A stretch of DNA of 24,999 bases. Origin: a virus. A program made the position numbers and the translations under genes. Below the pieces are notes generated by a model. The model was not told the origin of the DNA. It worked only from the letters and a program-made list of their open reading frames with translations, and made no database searches. This document shows, piece after piece, positions 1 to 4,850 of this stretch (within the stretch, counting starts at the first letter, position 1; each line of letters opens with the position of its first letter). The stretch spans positions 1 through 24,999 of the IMG/VR virus record IMGVR_UViG_3300032278_000111. One strand, given 5' to 3'.

Positions 1-89
1 TTCATCACGCATTTACCTGTATTACCGCAAGCCCATTAAACATAGGAAGTCGATCCATGTCTCCTTAAGCCATTCTTTAACATTCATAA

Positions 90-122
90 CTAAGAACTTT
101 AAAACATTCATCCAAAAAAAAA
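90..122 (-). terminator. Oligo-T terminator with TTAAAGTTCTTAG motif
   Basis: Reading the minus strand after the stop of the 185-aa gene, a run of nine T (122-114) is followed by TTAAAGTTCTTAG (102-90). Oligo-T tracts are typical archaeal intrinsic terminators. The same 13-nt motif recurs five more times in the window. Confidence 0.6.
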
Positions 123-131
123 TAGACGTTA

Positions 132-689
132 CTAAGCTAGCAGTTTGCTTAACTTCTCACGCTTACTTTCGTAGTCATCATACAAAGCATCCCATTCACT
201 TTGACCCTTGTTCTTCACTCCACCGTTAGTCATCTTTGACATTACTGCTGGCAACATCATCTCGATGTTCCCTCCCAGTGAACTTCGGATCCACATTCGT
301 TCAATACTTGGACTGTACCACAGAGACCAACTCTCGTATCCATATCCTGCAAAGCGGATACCAGACTTGCGTTGCTCTTCAGGCGTAGGCTTATAATTGA
401 CGCAAGGAAACATATCATCCTTTAAGTCGTCATCTGTCATTCCTACTGGCCATGTTGTTATTAACGTACTGATGCCAAGATGATAATTCTTGCCATTGTA
501 CTTCATGGTACCGAAGTCGATCAAGTATCTGTTCTGAACGTTTGCTTCGTTTAGGTCGTACATTAAGTCAATGTTAGAACCTTCGCGTATTCGGAAGGTA
601 CTGCCATGCTTAGTTACGAACCTGATGTCTACTCGTCCGTTCTGATTGAAGTCTTGCTGACGTTGCAATTCTTCGTCCTTACTCTTCAT
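132..689 (-). CDS. Hypothetical protein, 185 aa
   Basis: I do not recognise the family. The protein is soluble with no signal peptide or membrane segment. It has a charged N-terminus (MKSKDEELQRQQ), a middle part rich in Tyr, Trp and Gly that looks beta-rich, and a charged C-terminal helix ending in SKREKLSKLLA. The start is supported by a TTTAAC TATA box on the minus strand whose first base is at 719, 30 nt before the ATG, which implies a leaderless mRNA. The stop is followed by a run of nine T on the coding strand and then a conserved TTAAAGTTCTTAG motif. It is therefore a single-gene unit. Its place among small accessory genes suggests an early, host-interaction or regulatory role, but that is inference. 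Confidence 0.75.
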   Translation of the reverse strand: MKSKDEELQRQQDFNQNGRVDIRFVTKHGSTFRIREGSNIDLMYDLNEANVQNRYLIDFGTMKYNGKNYHLGISTLITTWPVGMTDDDLKDDMFPCVNYKPTPEEQRKSGIRFAGYGYESWSLWYSPSIERMWIRSSLGGNIEMMLPAVMSKMTNGGVKNKGQSEWDALYDDYESKREKLSKLLA

Positions 690-893
690 TAATATATATA
701 TCTTTTACAGGTAGTTAAATATTATGTCAGACAGAATCATACACGTTAGGAAATACTACAATAACTAATTTTGCGCAGTATGTATATCTATATGTATGTC
801 TCCACATGAGCGAGAATTAAGGCTTGCCTTCGGAGTATGAAATGTGTTCTATATAATTGTGTAAATAAAAGAGGGATGGGAGTAGGAGTGTTG

Positions 894-955
894 GTTGAGT
901 AGGTAAGGTAGAAGGTTCGACGTTCAGTTTTGGGGAAAACTAGAACCTACTCAAC
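894..955 (-). terminator. Long stem-loop downstream of the 94-aa gene
   Basis: Perfect 11-bp arms GTTGAGTAGGT (894-904) and ACCTACTCAAC (945-955) enclose a second perfect hairpin, AGTTTT-GGGG-AAAACT (926-941). An alternative pairing of AGGTTC with GAACCT overlaps the outer stem. It starts 15 nt after the stop of the minus-strand gene at 970 and is followed on that strand by CTCTTTTATTTA. It probably terminates or stabilises that transcript. It is the only large hairpin in this role in the left region; the other genes use plain oligo-T. Confidence 0.5.
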
Positions 956-969
956 CTGTGTTGACAGTT

Positions 970-1254
970 CTACTGTTTCTTGAATACTATTCGTCCAAAC
1001 TTGCCTTCACCACGTTTTTCCTTAATGACTGTACCTGATAGCAGAGCCTTTGTTCTTGGCGCTGTTAATAAAGGTACGTCTGTCCTTTGCTTCTCTGGCA
1101 ATTCTATACCTTGTTGTACTAAGAATTCGCAGAGTTGCGTTGTAGTGACTATGTCACCTGACTTCATTGCATCAAAGAACGCATCTAAGTGTCCAATGAC
1201 CTCACTGTTGTCTTTCGTAGTTCCGACTTTGTTGACGTACTGACTAATGTCCAT
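970..1254 (-). CDS. Paralog A of a four-member small protein family, 94 aa
   Basis: This is the shortest-headed and most divergent copy of a family found four times between 970 and 4806. It keeps the shared layout: an N-terminal DISQYV segment, a helix with FFDAMKSGD, a second helix LCEFLVQQGIEL, the block TDVPLLTAPRTKAL, and a C-terminal strand-like tail GRIVFKKQ. Size, helices and basic tail fit a small winged-helix-like DNA-binding protein, but this is a guess. The start follows GGAGGTGA by 4 nt. The TATA box (first T at 1301) is 29 nt before another ATG at 1272, so the mRNA probably has an 18-nt leader that itself begins with AUG. It is followed by a long stem-loop (894-955). The function is unknown. 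Confidence 0.75.
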   Translation of the reverse strand: MDISQYVNKVGTTKDNSEVIGHLDAFFDAMKSGDIVTTTQLCEFLVQQGIELPEKQRTDVPLLTAPRTKALLSGTVIKEKRGEGKFGRIVFKKQ

Positions 1255-1301
1255 CTATTCACCTCCTTTCATAATATATAATTCATTACCAGGATAATAA
1301 A
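1254..1301 (-). promoter_or_regulatory. TATA box plus 18-nt leader with AUG at +1 and strong SD
   Basis: The TATA-like TTTATT begins at 1301; the ATG at 1272 lies exactly 29 nt away, where leaderless genes in this window have their start codon. From it reads ATG AAA GGA GGT GAA TAG, a five-codon ORF that contains the GGAGGTGA Shine-Dalgarno and stops directly before the gene's own ATG at 1254. Confidence 0.5.
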
Positions 1302-1324
1302 TATTTTGTCAAACACGATCGTTC

Positions 1325-1351
1325 ACGAAACTACACTCCTATACACTAAGC
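1325..1351 (+). repeat. 27-nt ACG...TAAGC box, copy C
   Basis: Reads ACGAAACTACACTCC then TATACACTAAGC. It matches the copy at 2500-2526 at 22 of 27 positions without gaps. Other copies are at 1858-1883 and, more diverged, 3817-3843, all in the same orientation on the plus strand. Confidence 0.5.
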
Positions 1352-1603
1352 TGTTCGACTTATTAATAACCCTGGGTAGGGAAGTTAGAATCACACTCCT
1401 GGCGTGGGTATGTTAATGTTAGTTAGAATGTTATTAAGTTATGTTAGTAACTAAGTTTCACTTGTACATAAAGAGTATATATGATAACGTGGAGAGTTGT
1501 TAACAAACCCTGACCCACAGGCAAAAAAATCACCCTCCTGCGTATCGCTGTTCCAGAACGCTATTATCGCGTTACATAGTTCTATCCTGTTTCGATATTC
1601 GTC

Positions 1604-1697
1604 TTAGTTAGTTAGTTACTATCATGTGTATCTAAATAGATATATAAGATCTATGCTGATGGCAAGAGTTCGGCCGTATTAGTTCTTAACTAACTAA
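1604..1697. repeat. Inverted repeat TTAGTTAGTTA / TAACTAACTAA
   Basis: Perfect 11-nt arms at 1604-1614 and 1687-1697 with a loop of 72 nt. The left arm belongs to a longer (TTAG)n run to 1618, so the pairing may partly reflect simple repetition. A similar GTTAGTTAGTTAATAACCC occurs near 6863. Confidence 0.35.
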
Positions 1698-1825
1698 CAT
1701 ACGCTACTACCTCTTTAGGGTAATAATGCTCTAACGAAAAAATGCCCATTAACGCACGTGACCATCAACGGTATACTGCTACTAGTGTAACCTCCTGTTT
1801 ACCAATGCCCCTTCGTGAACCCGGA

Positions 1826-1841
1826 GCGCTATAATCGCGCG
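1826..1841. repeat. GCGC palindrome-like motif (GCGCTATAATCGCGCG)
   Basis: One of five related GC-arm/AT-centre motifs in the gaps of the left region (also 1559-1571, 1910-1922, 2614-2628, 3774-3789). This copy is an imperfect palindrome lying 17 nt before a copy of the ACG...TTAGC box. Confidence 0.4.
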
Positions 1842-1857
1842 AGGGACATGTGTTGTC

Positions 1858-1883
1858 ACGAAATACGCTCTATAACGCTTAGC
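1858..1883 (+). repeat. ACG...TTAGC box, copy A
   Basis: Reads ACGAAATACGCTC then TATAACGCTTAGC. It aligns with the boxes at 1325 and 2500 with one or two small gaps and lies in the same orientation. Confidence 0.45.
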
Positions 1884-1933
1884 ACCTTCTCGCTCTAGCG
1901 TCGAACAACGGGATAATCGCGCTACAGTCGTCG

Positions 1934-1942
1934 AAAAAAAAA
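1934..1942 (-). terminator. Oligo-T terminator (9 T)
   Basis: A run of nine A on the plus strand is a T-run on the coding strand, 43 nt past the stop of the 120-aa paralog ending at 1985. Confidence 0.5.
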
Positions 1943-1984
1943 TAGTGTTGCCGTGCGTCGACGGCTTGTGTGGTATCTACGTTT

Positions 1985-2347
1985 TTATTGTTTCTCGTAG
2001 ATCCAGCGTGACATTTTGTTGGCAGTGTTGACTTTGCGTCTTTCGATTGACTTGTCACTGAATGCGTTCGTCTTCGGAACTGCATACAATGGAACGTCTG
2101 TTTTGATGCTGTTGTTGATAGCGATGCCTTGGTCTTCAAGGAATGCTACCAGCGCTGCGTTGTCTACGACTTCACCTGCGTGCATCTGCTGGAAGAAGTT
2201 ATCGAGTGCATCGATGACTTCCTTGCTGACGCTGCCTCCGGTGCCTGAACCGAATGTCTTCGCAGTGTACTTCGTGATGTCTACTGGTTTCTTGAACGTC
2301 GTTGTTTCTTTCGTGTCTTTTTCTGCCTTCGTTTTCTCGTCTTTCAT
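1985..2347 (-). CDS. Paralog B of the four-member family, 120 aa
   Basis: Second family copy, with a longer charged N-terminus (MKDEKTKAEKDTKETTTF). The conserved core follows: DITKYTAKTFG, DALDNFFQQMHAGEV, LVAFLEDQGIAI, then NSIKTDVPLYAVPKT, and the tail SIERRKVNTANKMSRWIYEK. It is about half identical to paralog C at 3911. I chose the ATG at 2347 over an upstream ATG at 2389: the TATA box (TATATA from 2376) lies 29 nt before 2347 and inside the longer reading. Upstream lie four phased CTATATAG palindromes. The family's function is unknown; a small DNA-binding regulator is one possibility. It ends as a single-gene unit with an oligo-T terminator. Confidence 0.8.
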   Translation of the reverse strand: MKDEKTKAEKDTKETTTFKKPVDITKYTAKTFGSGTGGSVSKEVIDALDNFFQQMHAGEVVDNAALVAFLEDQGIAINNSIKTDVPLYAVPKTNAFSDKSIERRKVNTANKMSRWIYEKQ

Positions 2348-2419
2348 TATAATATATTTACTTCGGCAGGTATATAGTTCTTTTGTCACGTTATAGCTTC
2401 GATTAATAATACACGTGCA

Positions 2420-2478
2420 CTATATAGATGCAGGCCAGATCTATATAGATCTATATAGACCACTTCGGATCTATATAG
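2420..2478. promoter_or_regulatory. Cluster of four phased CTATATAG palindromes
   Basis: CTATATAG starts at 2420, 2441, 2451 and 2471, so the spacings are 21, 10 and 20 bp, close to whole helical turns. Three copies are extended to ATCTATATAGA. The cluster lies 44-102 bp beyond the TATA box of the 120-aa paralog. A matching cluster lies upstream of paralog D (4851-4897), and single sites occur at 3829 and 5703. The layout suits cooperative binding of a dimeric regulator to one face of the DNA. Confidence 0.55.
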
Positions 2479-2499
2479 ACACCGGTGCCCAAGTGTGTC

Positions 2500-2526
2500 A
2501 CGGAAATACACTTCTAAACACTTAGC
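2500..2526 (+). repeat. 27-nt ACG...TTAGC box, copy B
   Basis: Reads ACGGAAATACACTTC then TAAACACTTAGC; 22 of 27 bases match copy C at 1325. Orientation is constant along the plus strand although the neighbouring paralog genes point in different directions. Confidence 0.5.
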
Positions 2527-2556
2527 CGCCATCACAGGCGCGGTAGGCAAAACACC

Positions 2557-2589
2557 GGGACAAACGATTCCCCATCCCAAATTTTGCGC
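2557..2589 (+). repeat. 33-nt GGGACAAA...ATTTTGCGC element, copy 1
   Basis: Shares 24 of 33 ungapped positions with 3561-3593, including GGGACAAA at the left end and ATTTTGCGC at the right end. Both copies are followed within about 20 nt by GTTAT and CCATA. The ATTTTGCGC end alone also occurs at 768-776. Confidence 0.45.
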
Positions 2590-2613
2590 AAGGGGGGTTA
2601 TCAACACCATACT

Positions 2614-2628
2614 CGCGATTATCGCGCG
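2614..2628. repeat. GCGC palindrome CGCGATTATCGCGCG
   Basis: CGCGAT-T-ATCGCG is a perfect 13-nt inverted repeat with a one-base centre. Related copies occur at 1559, 1826, 1910 and 3774. Confidence 0.45.
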
Positions 2629-2669
2629 AAAGGGGATGCTATACCCGAAGACGGTCAATCGCATCAGGT

Positions 2670-2678
2670 AAAAAAAAA
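2670..2678 (-). terminator. Oligo-T terminator (9 T)
   Basis: T-run on the coding strand starting 3 nt after the stop of the 71-aa gene at 2681. Confidence 0.6.
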
Positions 2679-2680
2679 GA

Positions 2681-2896
2681 CTAGATTTCCACTCTAGTCT
2701 TCCCTGGCGTATACTTGCTTACATATTCTCTCACATGTGCGCATGCCAGCTTTCTTCCCTCTTCAGATAGACTATTCCACCAATCGAAGAATTCATCATA
2801 GTCACCTGAGTCATTCCCATTCAGGACGTCGTCAACATAGTCTGGGCTAATCCATCTTACCCATATCCTAGTTAACTCCTTCTCTTCTTTCATCAT
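2681..2896 (-). CDS. Hypothetical acidic protein, 71 aa
   Basis: I do not recognise the family. The protein is acidic and aromatic: MMKEEKELTRIWVRWISPDY, then an Asp/Asn/Gly-rich stretch, the helix DEFFDWWNSLSEEGRKLACAH, and a short basic tail. No Cys pair, signal or membrane segment is visible. Small acidic viral proteins of this kind are sometimes inhibitors or DNA mimics, but nothing here proves that. The ATG at 2896 (or the adjacent one at 2893) is preferred over an upstream ATG at 2932 because a TATA-like TATTAATA lies about 29 nt before it. A T-run follows the stop at once, so it is a single-gene unit. Confidence 0.65.
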   Translation of the reverse strand: MMKEEKELTRIWVRWISPDYVDDVLNGNDSGDYDEFFDWWNSLSEEGRKLACAHVREYVSKYTPGKTRVEI

Positions 2897-2938
2897 ATTA
2901 TATATTATATCGACCTCTATATTAATATTCAACCACCA

Positions 2939-2958
2939 CTAAAAACTTTAAAAAAAAA
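2939..2958 (-). terminator. Oligo-T terminator with TTAAAGTTTTTAG motif
   Basis: On the minus strand after the 77-aa gene, a nine-T run (2958-2950) runs directly into the motif TTAAAGTTTTTAG (2951-2939). The motif also lies just upstream of the TATA box of the next minus gene, so termination and upstream-element roles cannot be separated by eye. Confidence 0.55.
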
Positions 2959-2966
2959 GAGAGCGC

Positions 2967-3200
2967 CTACTCGGCAAACTCTCCTAGCTTATAGAGCGAC
3001 CTGGTATACTCACTCCATCCCTCCTTTCCATTTATATCAGTTCTGCATTCGCACTTGCAACATCGTACCAGACATTCGCTGCAATTGCCATCTATAAATG
3101 GCCTTCCACAATAGCACTCAATGGGTTCACTGTCTACACATTCGCAGACAAACTCTCCACCATCATAATGCCTTGGTTCCACGCTTTTCTTTTTTTCCAT
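2967..3200 (-). CDS. Cys-rich zinc-binding-like protein, 77 aa
   Basis: It contains eleven or so cysteines in a compact pattern: CECVD, IECYCGRPF, GNCSECLVRCCKCEC. Such spacing suggests at least two structural zinc sites, as in small zinc-ribbon or treble-clef proteins. A short basic N-terminus (MEKKKSVEPRH) precedes it, and a tail without Cys ends in LYKLGEFAE. A TATA-like TATATA about 29 nt before the ATG (around 3222-3231) supports the start and a leaderless mRNA. The stop is followed by an oligo-T terminator. Possible roles are binding of nucleic acid or of a host protein. The exact family is not recognised, and zinc binding is inferred only from the Cys pattern. Confidence 0.75.
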   Translation of the reverse strand: MEKKKSVEPRHYDGGEFVCECVDSEPIECYCGRPFIDGNCSECLVRCCKCECRTDINGKEGWSEYTRSLYKLGEFAE

Positions 3201-3269
3201 ACTACAATTTATTTGGACACGAATATATATTTTTACCCACCTCTGGGTAGCTGATTAAGTGACGAAATA

Positions 3270-3327
3270 TTTAATATCGTGCTAAAGAATATATATTATG
3301 GGAAGAAGTTTTCAGGAGGTGAAGTGA
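3270..3327 (+). promoter_or_regulatory. TATA box and AUG-starting leader with SD
   Basis: TTTAAT begins at 3270 and an ATG lies 28 nt later at 3298. That ATG opens a nine-codon ORF (MGRSFQEVK) containing GGAGGTGA at 3317-3324 and ending with TGA at 3325-3327, just before the coding frame of the next gene. Confidence 0.45.
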
Positions 3328-3328
3328 A

Positions 3329-3553
3329 CTGGATAGAGTAAGTATAAGTCGTAGTATCTTTGGTGGCAATGAAATGGATGGAACTTGTTGGAGAATAAGT
3401 TTGAAGGGTCCATATGCTATTGAGATAGACGGAGAGCATGCTGATACACATACTGAGAGTGAAGTAGAGTTAATCATAACCGAGGAGGATATGAAGTTAC
3501 TACTTGTTAAGATGTGCATTGAGGCAAACTATGGCGATAAGGGTATGCCCTGA
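3329..3553 (+). CDS. Hypothetical protein with non-ATG start, about 74 aa
   Basis: This reading frame looks protein-like (WRISLKGPYAIEIDGEHADT, then EVELIITEEDMKLLLVKM). A promoter and a GGAGGTGA Shine-Dalgarno sit just in front of it, but it has no ATG, GTG or TTG near them. The CTG at 3329 lies 6 nt after the Shine-Dalgarno and is the best-placed start. The first ATG in frame is at 3374 and would give 59 aa. Alternatively, a one-base loss near 3332-3340 has broken a start such as GTG AAC TGG. The family is unknown; the mix of short strands and helices suggests a small alpha/beta protein. The frame is real with fair confidence, the start is uncertain. Confidence 0.5.
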   Translation: MDRVSISRSIFGGNEMDGTCWRISLKGPYAIEIDGEHADTHTESEVELIITEEDMKLLLVKMCIEANYGDKGMP

Positions 3554-3560
3554 TCAACTC

Positions 3561-3593
3561 GGGACAAATGAAACCCACAACCCTATTTTGCGC
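3561..3593 (+). repeat. 33-nt GGGACAAA...ATTTTGCGC element, copy 2
   Basis: Matches 2557-2589 at 24 of 33 positions, in the same plus-strand orientation, and is followed by GTTATAACCATA. Confidence 0.45.
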
Positions 3594-3611
3594 GGTCGGG
3601 AATGTTATAAC

Positions 3612-3753
3612 CATAAGACACGACGTTCTGGAGGGGGTTATATAGTATATAACCTGGAACAGAAGGTCGTTCGGTGGTAGATGGGTAGCACAGTCATAAG
3701 GCAGGACGTTCGGAGGAGTGTTAAATACTATATAACAAGACACAGAAGGACGT
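3612..3753. repeat. 83-bp direct repeat around GTTATATAGTATATAAC
   Basis: Two units begin with CATAAG at 3612 and 3695. Their first 59 bases match at 45 positions with no gap. Each contains GACGTTC, then a 17-bp AT palindrome (GTTATATAGTATATAAC at 3637-3653, perfect; GTTAAATACTATATAAC at 3720-3736), then ACAGAAGG. The layout resembles tandem operator or iteron sites. Confidence 0.6.
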
Positions 3754-3773
3754 GCTGTTTGTCAAGTCGGAAA

Positions 3774-3789
3774 GCGCGATAGTCGCGCG
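3774..3789. repeat. GCGC palindrome GCGCGATAGTCGCGCG
   Basis: Perfect 6-bp arms GCGCGA/TCGCGC around TAG. It is one of five related motifs in the left region. Confidence 0.45.
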
Positions 3790-3816
3790 TAAGAACAGGG
3801 TGACGTGAACTAGATC

Positions 3817-3843
3817 ACGAGAACGTCCCTATATAGCGTTAGC
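3817..3843 (+). repeat. ACG...TTAGC box, copy D, with CTATATAG
   Basis: A diverged copy, ACGAGAACGTCC then CTATATAGCGTTAGC, 25 nt before the TATA box of the 3911 gene. It combines the box with one CTATATAG palindrome (3829-3836). Confidence 0.4.
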
Positions 3844-3867
3844 CCTGTCGCATGATTCACCACAACA

Positions 3868-3911
3868 TTTATATTACCCTCGATATATATATAAGTATGG
3901 AGGTGAAAATA
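3868..3911 (+). promoter_or_regulatory. TATA box and 14-nt AUG-starting leader with SD
   Basis: TTTATA begins at 3868; an ATG at 3897 lies 29 nt later at the expected transcription start. It reads ATG GAG GTG AAA ATA TGA, includes the GGAGGTGA Shine-Dalgarno, and its TGA overlaps the ATG of the gene at 3911. Confidence 0.55.
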
Positions 3912-4234
3912 TGAAGAAGGTTGAAGGTTCGAAGCCTGCGGACATTAGTAAGTTCGTCAGGCAGTCGATCGGGGATCAATCGGTCAGTGCTACGGTAGTG
4001 GCAGCGGTCGATAGATTCTTCCGAGCGATGACTCCTGGGGAGGTAACCACCAACGCACTCTTGGTCCAGTGGCTAGAGGGCGAAGGGATTGCCATCACCA
4101 ACTCGATCAAGACTGACGTGGCCATGGCCGCAGTTGTCCGAAGTGACGGCTACGCGAAGGGCCAGGGAAGCATTGAGCGAGTCAAGGTGAACCCAGGAAA
4201 CAAGTGGAGCCAGTGGGTCTATCGGAAACGGTAG
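3911..4234 (+). CDS. Paralog C of the four-member family, 107 aa, GC-rich
   Basis: Third family copy and the only one on the plus strand. It shows the full pattern: ADISKFVRQSIG, DRFFRAMTPGEV, LVQWLEGEGIAI, NSIKTDVAMAAV, and SIERVKVNPGNKWSQWVYRK. It is about half identical to paralog B over the core. Its codons are strikingly GC-ending (GTC, ATC, GCC, CAG, AAG), and the flanking 3' sequence to about 4450 is also GC-rich, unlike the rest of the window. The start is set by a strong GGAGGTGA 4 nt upstream. A ten-T run at 4293 probably terminates it. The basic C-terminal tail suggests nucleic-acid contact; the role is unknown. The composition suggests later acquisition from another source. Confidence 0.85.
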   Translation: MKKVEGSKPADISKFVRQSIGDQSVSATVVAAVDRFFRAMTPGEVTTNALLVQWLEGEGIAITNSIKTDVAMAAVVRSDGYAKGQGSIERVKVNPGNKWSQWVYRKR

Positions 4235-4292
4235 GCTCAGGGTCCACCGCCCTCAGAGTCCTCTCGGTTGCAGACGAGGGTGGGCACAAAGA

Positions 4293-4302
4293 TTTTTTTT
4301 TT
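4293..4302 (+). terminator. Oligo-T terminator (10 T)
   Basis: Run of ten T about 58 nt after the stop of paralog C. Confidence 0.55.
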
Positions 4303-4479
4303 GTTCGACCATAACCCCTGGACGGTCTCAGCAGTGGAGGATAGGACAATGCAACACCCGGACACTGAAGGCTGGAGGGATGGGAACAGGGGTGGACCAG
4401 TGGACAGGGGGACTATGGGAATAGGGTGGGAACGGCTCGAGAGGTGCGTGATTGATGTGATTATCGTGATTTCATTAAT

Positions 4480-4497
4480 AAAAAAAATAAAAAAAAA
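4480..4497 (-). terminator. Double oligo-T terminator
   Basis: Two T-runs of nine and eight on the minus strand, separated by one A, about 30 nt after the stop of paralog D. Confidence 0.55.
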
Positions 4498-4527
4498 GAT
4501 TTAGGATTTTCGTTTTTCGGATTTGGT

Positions 4528-4806
4528 TTATCCTTTTACGTATATCCATTTGGCCCATTTGTTATCGGGATTTGCTTTTTCCCTTTTAACGTTTTGGGTT
4601 TTCGATATTTTCTTAACGATTTCCAAAACTATATCGGTTTTGATTTCTGCCGATATTTTCAACCCTTTTTCGTTTTCCAAAAATTCTACTATTTTTTGGT
4701 TTGACGTTTTTTGGCCTTTTTCCATTTCCTGAAAAAATATTTCTATTTCTTTTTGGATTTGAAAGTTTTGGTTTTGGTTTTCGTTTTCCAAATATTTCTT
4801 TTTCAT
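4528..4806 (-). CDS. Paralog D of the four-member family, 92 aa, extremely AT-rich
   Basis: Fourth family copy. The core is recognisable: EIEIFFQEMEKGQ, IVEFLENEKGLKI, AEIKTDIVLEIV, and KREKANPDNKWAKWIYVKG. Its residues are pushed toward Lys, Glu, Asn, Gln and Ile (MKKKYLENENQNQNFQIQKE), and its codons are almost all AAA, GAA, CAA, AAC, ATA and TTT. That is very different from paralog C next door, although the structural signature is the same. The TATA box (TTTATA, first T at 4840) lies 34 nt upstream, and three CTATATAG palindromes (4851-4897) lie just beyond it. It ends with a double oligo-T terminator. The function is unknown. Confidence 0.8.
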   Translation of the reverse strand: MKKKYLENENQNQNFQIQKEIEIFFQEMEKGQKTSNQKIVEFLENEKGLKISAEIKTDIVLEIVKKISKTQNVKREKANPDNKWAKWIYVKG

Positions 4807-4850
4807 TCTTAATTATATATTCATTCTTGCGTGTTATAAATGTATGTATT

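Larger units (their letters stand above)
1273..1984. other. Gene-free 712-bp stretch with dispersed motifs
   Basis: I see no convincing ORF on either strand. It holds two copies of the ACG...TTAGC box (1325-1351, 1858-1883), three versions of the GCGC-palindrome (1559-1571, 1826-1841, 1910-1922), an inverted repeat TTAGTTAGTTA/TAACTAACTAA (1604-1614, 1687-1697), and the oligo-T terminator of the next gene (1934-1942). It may be a regulatory or replication-related segment. Confidence 0.5.
2348..2680. other. Gene-free 333-bp stretch with operator-like repeats
   Basis: It contains the TATA box of the 2347 gene (2371-2376), four CTATATAG palindromes (2420-2478), an ACG...TTAGC box (2500-2526), the 33-nt GGGACAAA...ATTTTGCGC element (2557-2589), the palindrome CGCGATTATCGCG (2614-2626) and the T-run of the next gene. 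A 92-codon minus ORF here is not credible (see rejected items). Confidence 0.5.
3554..3896. other. Gene-free 343-bp stretch with repeats
   Basis: It holds the 33-nt element (3561-3593), an 83-bp direct repeat with 17-bp AT palindromes (3612-3753), a GCGC palindrome (3774-3789), an ACG...TTAGC box with CTATATAG inside (3817-3843), and the TATA box of the next gene (3868-3873). No credible gene is seen. Confidence 0.5.
4235..4527. other. Gene-free stretch, GC-rich then oligo-A
   Basis: From 4235 to about 4450 the plus strand is purine- and GC-rich like paralog C; the only ORF (4268-4504) has low-complexity content and no promoter. It then switches abruptly to AT-rich sequence with two A-runs (4480-4487, 4489-4497) that serve the convergent paralog D. 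Confidence 0.45.

Noticed and set aside
5-58. 17-codon minus ORF with GGAG before it
   Set aside because: Too short and at the window edge; no TATA box at the usual distance.
1879-2139. Minus-strand ORF of 86 codons
   Set aside because: Out-of-frame shadow of paralog B extending over its terminator.
2386-2664. Minus-strand ORF of 92 codons
   Set aside because: It spans the operator clusters and TATA box of paralog B; its similarity to the ORF at 3507-3743 follows from a repeated DNA element (GGGACAAA...ATTTTGCGC), not from a gene.
3507-3743. Minus-strand ORF of 78 codons
   Set aside because: It overlaps the 3329-3553 gene and the 83-bp repeats, and has no promoter or ribosome site.
4268-4504. 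Plus-strand ORF of 78 codons
   Set aside because: It starts just before the T-run after paralog C, has a low-complexity Lys/Ile end over the oligo-A tract, and lacks a promoter.
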